From Caldicellulosiruptoraceae bacterium PP1 (GTDB lineage Bacteria > Bacillota > Thermoanaerobacteria > Caldicellulosiruptorales > Caldicellulosiruptoraceae), in the NCBI GenBank assembly GCA_041320695.1, contig JBGGOQ010000002.1, positions 209,618-273,617 on the forward strand: 64,000 bases of DNA. The letters are read 5' to 3'. The translations under genes were made by a program, and so were the position numbers. Within the stretch, counting starts at the first letter, position 1. The number at the start of each line of letters is the position of its first letter. This document shows, piece after piece, positions 45,222 through 52,316 of this stretch. The notes beneath the pieces were generated by a model. That model had not been told where the DNA came from, did no database searches, and worked only from the letters and a program-made list of their open reading frames with translations.

Positions 45222-46334
45222 ATGCAAAAAAGAAGATTTGGTAAAACAAATTTTGAAGTATCAGCACTTGGATTTGGTGGGTTTCATTTATTGGAGATTC
45301 CCCAATCAGAAGTATCATATCTTTTAAATTCTTACTTAGATCAAGGTGGCAACTATATAGAAACTGCTGCTTCTTATGGAAATGGGGAGTCAGAAAAAAA
45401 GATTGGAAATGCAGTAGCACATCGTAGAAGTGAATTCTTTTTAACAACAAAATCTGGGCAAAGGGATAAACTGTCTTTTGAAAAGGAATTAAATGAGAGC
45501 TTAAAAAACCTAAAAACAGAATATGTTGACCTAATAATATATCACGCTGTTGCGACAGAAGAGGACCTTGAAATGATTTTTGCTACAAATGGAGCACATG
45601 AAGCTGCTATTAAGGCACAGAAAGAAGGAAAAGTAAAATATATTGGTATATCAATGCATGGACATCCATTTACCTTACTAAAAGCACTTGATATATATTC
45701 ATTTGATGCTGTAATGGCAGTATTTAATTATTATGACAGATTTAATTTTCCTTCATTAGAAAATGAATTATTACCTAAGGCTATAAAAAATGATGTAGGT
45801 ATTATTGCAATGAAGCCATTTGCAGATGGATATCTTTATAGGAGTATTGAAAAAGCATTAAGGTATACCTTATCATTACCAGTTTCGGTGGTTGTTGCTG
45901 GTATCAATTCTCGTGAAATGCTGAAAACTGATATAAATATTGTAAATAACTTTGTTCCAATGACTGCTGAGGAGAAAAATGGTTTATTTTCTACTGCTAA
46001 AGAGCTTTCAAATTATGTATGTAGACAGTGTAATTTATGCATGCCATGCCCACAAGGAATTAACATACCATATTTGTTTGAGCTTGAAGGTTATTATGAT
46101 AGACAGATGTTTAGAGGAAAACCAAATGATACAGCTGAATACAATATTTCAGAAAGATTAAAATTTTGGTTTGGCAATCAAGGACTTGCGTCAAAACTTT
46201 ATTCAAAAGTAACAAAAAAGGCAAGAGATTGTAATCAATGTGGTGAATGCCAACCAAGATGTCCTTATGGTATTGATATAATAAACAAACTAAGGCTAGT
46301 TGATTATAAGCTTGGTGAGGCAGGGATATTTTAG
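45222..46334 (+). CDS. Aldo/keto reductase with C-terminal 4Fe-4S domain (second paralogue)
   Basis: 370 residues. AKR barrel: RRFGKTNFEVSALGFGGFHLL, the NYIETAASYGNGESE region with catalytic Tyr, LTTKSG with Lys, LIIYHAVA with His. C-terminal clusters CRQCNLCMPCP and CNQCGECQPRCP carry two 4Fe-4S sites. Similar to the enzyme at 21.6 kb but more divergent in the barrel (Glu replaces the catalytic Asp position, ETAASYG rather than DTAYPYH). No MerR gene beside it. ATG 45222 has AGGAAGTG 9 bases upstream. A REP-like repeat follows 8 bases after the stop. Confidence 0.9.
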   Translation: MQKRRFGKTNFEVSALGFGGFHLLEIPQSEVSYLLNSYLDQGGNYIETAASYGNGESEKKIGNAVAHRRSEFFLTTKSGQRDKLSFEKELNESLKNLKTEYVDLIIYHAVATEEDLEMIFATNGAHEAAIKAQKEGKVKYIGISMHGHPFTLLKALDIYSFDAVMAVFNYYDRFNFPSLENELLPKAIKNDVGIIAMKPFADGYLYRSIEKALRYTLSLPVSVVVAGINSREMLKTDINIVNNFVPMTAEEKNGLFSTAKELSNYVCRQCNLCMPCPQGINIPYLFELEGYYDRQMFRGKPNDTAEYNISERLKFWFGNQGLASKLYSKVTKKARDCNQCGECQPRCPYGIDIINKLRLVDYKLGEAGIF

Positions 46335-46341
46335 CAAATGA

Positions 46342-46390
46342 GCCAATGGGGACGGTTCTTTCTGGCTCACATTCTGGGAGAATTTGCAAC
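46342..46390. repeat. Dispersed REP-like repeat, copy 3 (one arm, second arm decayed)
   Basis: GCCAATGGGGACGGTTCT at 46342-46359 is identical to the left arm of copy 2 (22758-22775), followed by TGGCTCAC as there; beyond that the inverted arm is only vaguely present (AAAAAGAACTA at about 46391-46401). Confidence 0.75.
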
Positions 46391-46509
46391 AAAAAGAACT
46401 AAAATACTCCATCAAAAGTACAAGAAATTTGCTTTAATAATGTTATGCTTGAATTTAAAGAATTATATCAATGCAAAAAAATATTTATGATGAATTTTAT
46501 TAAAAAAAT

Positions 46510-46537
46510 AAATGTTGGGGTATTAATCCCAACATTT
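46510..46537 (-). terminator. Terminator after sufB
   Basis: Perfect 10-bp stem AAATGTTGGG / CCCAACATTT with an 8-base loop; read on the minus strand it is followed by ATTTTTTTA. Confidence 0.85.
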
Positions 46538-46552
46538 ATTTTAAACTAATTT

Positions 46553-47794
46553 TTACATATTCTCCTCCTGAGTCTTTTGAATAAGTTCAGATATATAGCT
46601 TTCAAGATGAGGAGGTAGCCCAAGTATCTTTACATCCATAAAGCCCTGCATTATAAGTGATATAGCCTCATCTTTGGTAAGGCCTCGGGACATTAGGTAT
46701 TCTACCTCTTCTTGAGCAATTGGACCAATTGCTGCTTCATGTGATAGATGGCTATTTATAGCACCATCTGAGATAAGCTCTGGGACTGTATACATATAGC
46801 CTTTATCTGTTAATAATATCCCTCGGCAATCAAGGTGAGCCTTACTTTCATTTATCCTTGCCTCAAGTGTTCCCCTTGTATACATTTTGCATGTATCTTT
46901 TACAATTGCACGAGAAATTGATTGCCCTGCTGAATTTTCACCTTCAAGTATGATATGTGAGCCCATATCAATATTTGAATTATCAAGCCCATATAATAAA
47001 GAATTAAATGAAGCCTTTGAATTTTTGCCTTTTAGTATAGCAACAGGGTTTGATTGGATTGATTTTACTGGCTTTAATAAAACATAGTTACTAATAAATG
47101 TTGCGTTGTCTTCTACAATTGTAACACCCCTTGGACGAACATGAAAATCCTCAGCCCAGTTGTGAACCATTGTAAATGTAAGTTTTCCACCCTTTTCAAT
47201 ATAGAATTCTGAAATTCCAATATGAAGCCCTTCTTTTACTTTTGGAGCTGTTGCACAGCCATTTATTATTTGAACCTCTGCACCTTCTTCAACAATAACT
47301 ATATTATGAACATTTTGAATCTTTGCATTCTCTTGAAGCAATAAACAAGCCTGCACTGGCTTTTCTATCTTTTGATTTTTAAATACCCTTATAAAATACC
47401 CATGAAATTGATTAAGCTGAGAATATGCTGTATACTTGTCTTTATCTACATTAACTGCCTTCCAGAAATATTTTTCTTTGATTTCTGGATAAAGTTCTAA
47501 TGCCTCGTTAATATCTAATATCTCAAGCTGATTATTGTATCTTGACTGAAGCCTTTTATAAACAACCGAGTGGTCAACCTGAACAAAAGAACCTACCCTT
47601 GATTGCTCTGTTACATCAATTCCAGCATTTAAAATGGTTTTTTGAATTTCTTCGGGTAGACTATTTAACTTATCAATTTCGCTTTGTTCTTGAGCTAATG
47701 TATACTTATTTAAATCTATATCAAGCCCAAAGGGTGACTTTTTATCAATAGCCTTTTTTGCAAGTTCATTCAATTCTGAAAGATTTACAGACAA
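46553..47794 (-). CDS. sufB: SufB-like Fe-S scaffold protein (SUF-like minimal system)
   Basis: 413 residues, shorter than SufB of full SUF operons. The right-handed beta-helix core of SufBD is visible (VHNIVIVEEGAEVQIINGC, LTFTMVHNWAEDFHVRPR, NIDMGSHIILEGENSAGQSISR, LDCRGILL, SHEAAIGPIAQEEVEYLMSRGL). The AHEA-like SHEAAIGPI helix-turn and C-terminal GFMDVKILGLPP suit SufB. TTG start with GGAGGTG 6 bases upstream; overlaps the end of sufC by 10 bases. No sufD, sufS or sufU lies nearby, so this is the two-gene sufC-sufB arrangement known as a minimal SUF-like system in anaerobes and archaea. Confidence 0.93.
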   Translation of the reverse strand: MSVNLSELNELAKKAIDKKSPFGLDIDLNKYTLAQEQSEIDKLNSLPEEIQKTILNAGIDVTEQSRVGSFVQVDHSVVYKRLQSRYNNQLEILDINEALELYPEIKEKYFWKAVNVDKDKYTAYSQLNQFHGYFIRVFKNQKIEKPVQACLLLQENAKIQNVHNIVIVEEGAEVQIINGCATAPKVKEGLHIGISEFYIEKGGKLTFTMVHNWAEDFHVRPRGVTIVEDNATFISNYVLLKPVKSIQSNPVAILKGKNSKASFNSLLYGLDNSNIDMGSHIILEGENSAGQSISRAIVKDTCKMYTRGTLEARINESKAHLDCRGILLTDKGYMYTVPELISDGAINSHLSHEAAIGPIAQEEVEYLMSRGLTKDEAISLIMQGFMDVKILGLPPHLESYISELIQKTQEENM

Positions 47795-48513
47795 GCTTCA
47801 CACCTCCCAAAGCCATTAAGCCTAATTTCTTCAAACATATCTTTTGCAGAACCACTGCAAACAATCTTTCCATTCATTAAGATATGGCCTTTGTCAGCAG
47901 ATACATAATCTAAAATATACCCTGTATGTGTTACAATAAGTCCTGATGTTTTTCTATATTTAATTTTTTCACCTTTTAAAAGTTTATTTATCATTTCCCC
48001 AATTAGAGAAATGTTATCTAAATCAACACCTGATTCTGGCTCGTCTAGCAAAACCAAGTTTGGCCTTTGTGATAAAAGCTGTAAAAGCTCTGATCTTTTT
48101 AACTCACCACCAGAGAAGCCATAATTAACTTCTCTTTCTAAATGATCAAGTAGATTTAATTTTTGAGCATTTTCATCAATATCTTGATTTGTGTTTCTGA
48201 TAGAGCTAATTATTGAGGCTATTTTAGAAAGTTTAACTCCACGTATTGCTGGTGGTTTTTGATACATAATTCCAATTCCAAGCTTAGCCCTTTCATATGA
48301 AGGCATGTCTGTAATATCAACATTATTAAATAGAATCTTACCACTTGTAACCTTATATCTTGATAGCCCCATAATACTCATCATTAAAGTTGTTTTTCCA
48401 CTTCCATTTGGACCTAATAAAAGATGAGTTTCACCATCAGGAATTGTAAGGTCAATTCCTTTTAATATCTCTCTTCCATCTACTTCAACATGCAAATCCT
48501 TAATTTCAAGCAT
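47785..48513 (-). CDS. sufC: SufC-type Fe-S assembly ATPase
   Basis: 242 residues. MLEIKDLHVEVDGREILKGI, Walker A GPNGSGKTT, signature FSGGELKR, Walker B VLLDEPESGVDLDNI and H-switch IVTHTGYILDYV are those of the SufC ABC ATPase. It drives conformational change in SufB to build Fe-S clusters. First of two overlapping genes, with an AAAGGATGATG ribosome site. The Fe-S-rich products of this window (AKRs, XPD-like helicase, TtcA) would need such a system. Confidence 0.95.
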   Translation of the reverse strand: MLEIKDLHVEVDGREILKGIDLTIPDGETHLLLGPNGSGKTTLMMSIMGLSRYKVTSGKILFNNVDITDMPSYERAKLGIGIMYQKPPAIRGVKLSKIASIISSIRNTNQDIDENAQKLNLLDHLEREVNYGFSGGELKRSELLQLLSQRPNLVLLDEPESGVDLDNISLIGEMINKLLKGEKIKYRKTSGLIVTHTGYILDYVSADKGHILMNGKIVCSGSAKDMFEEIRLNGFGRCEACL

Positions 48514-48552
48514 AAAAACATCATCATCCTTTCATAAAACTTATGATTAATT

Positions 48553-48972
48553 TTAGCAATCATTATATTTATGACATGAGCCGGTAATTTTAACGCATTC
48601 TGTTTTATTTGAACCACAATTTGGGCAAACATTATCATTATTTTTTTCAAATTCAAAGCCACACTCTTTACACCTAACAAGACATGAGCCTATATTATAA
48701 AAGCCACCTTCAATCTTTATAGAATAACCAAAAACAAAAGCTTGGGCTATTTTTTTACGAGCACTATCTAAGATATTTTGAAATGTTTGGCGTGATACCT
48801 CCATTTTTTTGGCACATTCTTCTTGATCTAAATCAAGTAAGTCTTTGAGCCTTATTGCTTCAAATTCCTCCACCTTTAAAAGAATTTCTTCTCGATTTTT
48901 ATTACCATCAGGAAGAAAATATTTAACAATAGGTAAAAACTCAATTTTCCTGCATTTTATCTGCCTTGCCAT
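48553..48972 (-). CDS. DUF134 HTH protein with C-terminal zinc ribbon
   Basis: 139 residues. N-terminal DUF134 HTH: MARQIKCRKIEFLPIVKYF, EEFEAIRLKDLLDLDQEECAKKM, VSRQTFQNILDSARKKIAQAF. C-terminal CKECGF...CPNCGSNKTEC suggests a zinc ribbon, then CHKYNDC. DUF134 proteins are predicted regulators. ATG 48972 with AAAGGTGAT 6 bases upstream is preferred to a start at 49002. Upstream of sufC by about 40 bases on the same strand: a candidate regulator of Fe-S assembly, an inference from position. Confidence 0.87.
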   Translation of the reverse strand: MARQIKCRKIEFLPIVKYFLPDGNKNREEILLKVEEFEAIRLKDLLDLDQEECAKKMEVSRQTFQNILDSARKKIAQAFVFGYSIKIEGGFYNIGSCLVRCKECGFEFEKNNDNVCPNCGSNKTECVKITGSCHKYNDC

Positions 48973-49117
48973 TAAATCACCTTTCATATTGGCATATGCC
49001 ATATTGTCTATTATATATTACCACAAAAACAAAAAAAGTAAACACCAAAAATGTATTTATATTATAAAAAAAATGGTAATATATTATTGAGAGATTTAAT
49101 AAAGGAGTTGTGGGATA

Positions 49118-49444
49118 ATGAAGATGATAGTAGCTATTTTAAATGATGCTGATAAAAATAAAGTAGATATGGCATTGATAGAAGGTGGATTCTCAGTTAC
49201 TATGATGTCATCAACAGGTGGATTTTTAAACAGAGGAACAACTACACTTCTTCTTGGTGTAGAAGATGATAGGGTAGATGAAGCAATAGAGATTATAAAA
49301 AATAATGTAAGCAAAAGAAAAGAGATACCTCATAAAAATCTTCCAACAGTGGCTCAAGAGGTTGTTACAAAAAAGAAAGGCAAAGTTGAACAAGGCGGAG
49401 TTGTTTTATTTGTTTTAAATGTTCAGGATATTCAAAAATTTTAA
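49118..49444 (+). CDS. darA: PII-like c-di-AMP receptor protein
   Basis: 108 residues. MKMIVAILNDADKNKVDMALIEGGFSVT, then MSSTGGFLNRGTTTLLLGVEDDRVDEAIEII and GGVVLFVLNVQ define the DarA/PstA family of trimeric PII-like proteins that bind cyclic di-AMP at T-loop Gly-Gly-Phe residues. Downstream partners are unknown. Preceded by GGAG and a divergent sufC-DUF134 unit. Confidence 0.93.
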   Translation: MKMIVAILNDADKNKVDMALIEGGFSVTMMSSTGGFLNRGTTTLLLGVEDDRVDEAIEIIKNNVSKRKEIPHKNLPTVAQEVVTKKKGKVEQGGVVLFVLNVQDIQKF

Positions 49445-49457
49445 AAATGGTAGTATA

Positions 49458-49474
49458 ATACCCTTTGGGGGTAT
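49458..49474. promoter_or_regulatory. CsoR-like palindrome before the thioredoxin-reductase-like gene
   Basis: ATACCC-TTTGG-GGGTAT is a perfect inverted repeat resembling CsoR operators of Firmicutes. TATAAT at 49472-49477 overlaps it, so binding would block this promoter. Similar GGGGGTAT elements lie at 50685-50692 and, on the minus strand, before fmdB. Confidence 0.55.
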
Positions 49475-49497
49475 AATATAATACGAGGTGATAATTT

Positions 49498-50370
49498 ATG
49501 ATTTACGATTGTGCGGTTATAGGCTCTGGTCCAGCAGGTTTATCTGCTGCAATAAATCTTGCAAATACTAATAGAAAGGTTATTGTATTTACAACAGGTG
49601 AAGATGCTTCTGCAATATACAAAGCACCAGAAGTTCATAACTATTTAGGTTTTCCAGGTATTAATGGGAAAGAGTTGATAAAGAATTTTTTAGAGCATGC
49701 TAATAAAATGCAAATAGAAATAGTTAAAAGCAAAGTTATAAACTTTTATAAATCAGAAGATATTTTCACCATTAATGCAAATAATAATTTTTACGAGGCA
49801 TATTCTGTTATATTAGCAATTGGTATGCCTAAAAAAACATTACTACAAAATGAAGCAGAATTTGTAGGCAGAGGTGTAAGCTATTGTGCAGTATGTGATG
49901 GAATGCTTTATAGGGGAAAAACTATTGCAGTAATTGGTGAATCTGTTGAAGCAGAAGAAGAGGCTGAATATTTATCAGAGCTTGCTCAAAAGGTTTACTA
50001 TGTGCCACTTTATAAAAAGGAAAGCTTTCATTTCAAAGAAAATGTTGAAATAATAAATTCAAGGCCCAAAACTGTTTTGGGAGAAGATTTAGTATCAAGC
50101 CTCGAACTTGAAGGTAAAAAAGTTGACGTTTCAGGTATCTTTATTATAAGAAAAGCTATGCCAGCTGACCAACTAATATATGGCCTTGAATTTACTGATG
50201 ATGGGCATATTAAAGTTGATAAAAATATGCAGACTTCGATCGAAGGGCTTTTTGCTTGTGGGGACTGTGTAGGTAAGCCTTATCAGGTTGCAAAAGCAGT
50301 AGGAGAAGGCCTTGTTGCCGGTCTTGCAGCCTCAACCTATGCAAAAGGTATAAAAGAAAAGGCTAAGTGA
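49498..50370 (+). CDS. Thioredoxin reductase-like FAD-dependent disulfide reductase
   Basis: 290 residues. N-terminal FAD-binding GSGPAGLSAAINLAN, redox-active CxxC in SYCAVCDGMLYRGK (about residues 130-133), NAD(P)H-binding GESVEAEEEAEYL (departs from GxGxxA), and C-terminal GLFACGDCVGKPYQVAKAVGEGLVA for FAD. The family includes TrxB and close relatives with other substrates; the altered GES motif for nucleotide binding suggests unusual cofactor preference. No thioredoxin gene lies beside it. The CsoR-like operator suggests induction by copper or reactive sulfur (inference). Confidence 0.9.
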   Translation: MIYDCAVIGSGPAGLSAAINLANTNRKVIVFTTGEDASAIYKAPEVHNYLGFPGINGKELIKNFLEHANKMQIEIVKSKVINFYKSEDIFTINANNNFYEAYSVILAIGMPKKTLLQNEAEFVGRGVSYCAVCDGMLYRGKTIAVIGESVEAEEEAEYLSELAQKVYYVPLYKKESFHFKENVEIINSRPKTVLGEDLVSSLELEGKKVDVSGIFIIRKAMPADQLIYGLEFTDDGHIKVDKNMQTSIEGLFACGDCVGKPYQVAKAVGEGLVAGLAASTYAKGIKEKAK

Positions 50371-50389
50371 TTAAAATCACTTAGCCTTT
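50358..50389. terminator. Bidirectional terminator between TrxR-like and fmdB genes
   Basis: 15-bp perfect stem AAAGGCTAAGTGATT / AATCACTTAGCCTTT closing a 2-base gap, containing the TrxR-like stop codon; T-run on each side. Confidence 0.85.
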
Positions 50390-50390
50390 A

Positions 50391-50606
50391 TTAAAATCTG
50401 CAACTTCCTCCACAACAACCAGAGGAACATGAGGATGAGCTGTCTGAACTTCTTGATGATATTATATTTACACTTTTAAATACTGCCTCAAGCTTTGTTT
50501 CTCCACATTCTGGACACTTTATCTCATTATTTTCTCTTTCTTTTATACTTGCTTTTATATTAAATTCATTTCCACAATTTGAACACCTTAAATCATAATA
50601 TGGCAT
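50391..50606 (-). CDS. FmdB family zinc-ribbon protein
   Basis: 71 residues. MPYYDLRCSNCGNEFNIKASIKERENN, CPECGETKLEAVFKSVN is the FmdB zinc ribbon, followed by a Ser/Cys/Gly tail (SSSCSSGCCGGSCRF). The cysteine-rich tail could bind another metal. The ribosome site reads GGGGG 7 bases before the ATG. FmdB proteins are putative regulators with unknown targets. Confidence 0.9.
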   Translation of the reverse strand: MPYYDLRCSNCGNEFNIKASIKERENNEIKCPECGETKLEAVFKSVNIISSRSSDSSSSCSSGCCGGSCRF

Positions 50607-50799
50607 ATCAATACCCCCATATAAATAGAATATTATTATAGTATTATTATATTAAAAACATCCTTTTAAGTCAATATACTATACGGGGGTATACCAATAA
50701 AAATTATAAAAATAATAAAAAATTATTGTAATAAAAAATTATATAAATAAATATATATTTATTGACAAGTCCATTTAAAGTTTAGGAGGAAATACATAG

Positions 50800-52275
50800 A
50801 TGGATGTTGATATCTATAAAGATATAGCTAAGAGAACAAATGGAGATATTTATGTAGGGGTTGTAGGGCCAGTAAGAACTGGAAAATCAACTTTTATCAA
50901 AAGATTTATGGACCTTTTTGTAGTTCCTAATATTGATGATTATTATAAACGAGAAAGAACAAAGGATGAACTTCCACAAAGTGCTGCAGGAAAAACCATA
51001 ATGACAACAGAACCAAAATTTGTTCCTAATGAAGCTGTTGAGATAACACTTTCTGAAAATGCAAAGATGAATGTAAGACTTGTTGACTGCGTTGGATATC
51101 TTGTTGATGGAGCTTTAGGGCATCTTGAAAACAATATGCCACGAATGGTTTCTACTCCTTGGTTTTCTGAGCCTATTCCATTTGAAGAAGCTGCAGAACT
51201 TGGAACAAAAAAGGTTATACAAGACCATTCAACAATTGGTATAGTTGTAACAACTGATGGGACAATAACTGAAATTCCACGTGAAAACTATATTAAAGCT
51301 GAAGAAAGAGTAATAGATGAGCTAAAAAAACTCAATAAGCCTTTTATCATTGTTTTAAATACCATAAAACCATATTCACCTGATACACAGGAACTTAAAA
51401 ATCAATTAGAAGAAAAATATATGACACCAGTTATTGTAGTAAACTGCCTTCAAATGCAGATTGAGGACATAAAAAAGATACTCGAAGGCATACTTTTTGA
51501 ATTCCCAGTAGTTGAGGTAAAAATTAATATTCCAAAATGGTTTGCAGAGCTTGATAATAATTCTTGGCTTAAGAATAATATTTATAGAAAACTTAAAGAA
51601 TATGCAGATAAGGTTGATAAAATAAGGCATATTAAAGAAACTATTGATATATTTAAAGAAGATGAGAATATCTCAAGATGTGATATTAAAACTATATCTC
51701 TTGGTGATGGTAAAAGCGAAATTGAAATAAGCTTTAAAGAAGGTTTATTATTTAAGATTATTGAAGAATATACTGGATTTGATATTAAAGGAGACCATCA
51801 TCTTGTAAAACTAATGATGCATCTTGCACATGTTAAAAAAGAGTTTGATAAACTTCAAATTGCCTTAGAAGAAGCAAAAGAGAGGGGATATGGAATAGTT
51901 GCACCATCGTTAGATGAGCTTACTTTAGAAGTACCTGAAATAGTTAAAAGAGGAAATAGTTTTGGTGTAAAACTTAAAGCATCAGCACCATCACTTCATA
52001 TAATAAAGGTTGAGGTTGAAACAGAGGTTTCACCAATTGTTGGAACAGAAAAACAAAGTGAAGAGTTAGTAAACTTCTTAATGAAAGAGTTTGAAGATGA
52101 CCCAAAAAAGATTTGGGAATCCAATATATTTGGTAAGTCATTACATGAACTTGTAAAAGAAGGCTTACAGAATAAGTTATATAGAATGCCTGATGATGCA
52201 CAAGCAAAGCTTAAAGAGACACTTCAAAAAATAATAAATGAAGGTAGCGGTGGTCTTATATGTATAATACTATAA
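50800..52275 (+). CDS. spoIVA: Stage IV sporulation protein A
   Basis: 491 residues, full-length. N-terminal MDVDIYKDIAKRTNGDIYVGVVGPVRTGKSTFIKRF with Walker A GPVRTGKST; the switch segment VDCVGYLVDG; middle and C-terminal domains conserved; the end GGLICIIL is typical. SpoIVA is the ATPase that forms the basement layer of the spore coat on the forespore outer membrane. Expected sigma-E control, but I cannot mark a convincing promoter in the AT-rich upstream 150 bases. Shows the organism has a sporulation program. TAGGAGG ribosome site. Confidence 0.97.
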   Translation: MDVDIYKDIAKRTNGDIYVGVVGPVRTGKSTFIKRFMDLFVVPNIDDYYKRERTKDELPQSAAGKTIMTTEPKFVPNEAVEITLSENAKMNVRLVDCVGYLVDGALGHLENNMPRMVSTPWFSEPIPFEEAAELGTKKVIQDHSTIGIVVTTDGTITEIPRENYIKAEERVIDELKKLNKPFIIVLNTIKPYSPDTQELKNQLEEKYMTPVIVVNCLQMQIEDIKKILEGILFEFPVVEVKINIPKWFAELDNNSWLKNNIYRKLKEYADKVDKIRHIKETIDIFKEDENISRCDIKTISLGDGKSEIEISFKEGLLFKIIEEYTGFDIKGDHHLVKLMMHLAHVKKEFDKLQIALEEAKERGYGIVAPSLDELTLEVPEIVKRGNSFGVKLKASAPSLHIIKVEVETEVSPIVGTEKQSEELVNFLMKEFEDDPKKIWESNIFGKSLHELVKEGLQNKLYRMPDDAQAKLKETLQKIINEGSGGLICIIL

Positions 52276-52286
52276 AATAAAATAAG

Positions 52287-52316
52287 AAAAGAGGACCGAA
52301 AAAGTCCTCTTTTTTA
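52287..52316. terminator. Bidirectional terminator after spoIVA
   Basis: AAAAGAGGAC (52287-52296) pairs with GTCCTCTTTT (52304-52313), then TTT; it also serves the convergent gene. Confidence 0.9.
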
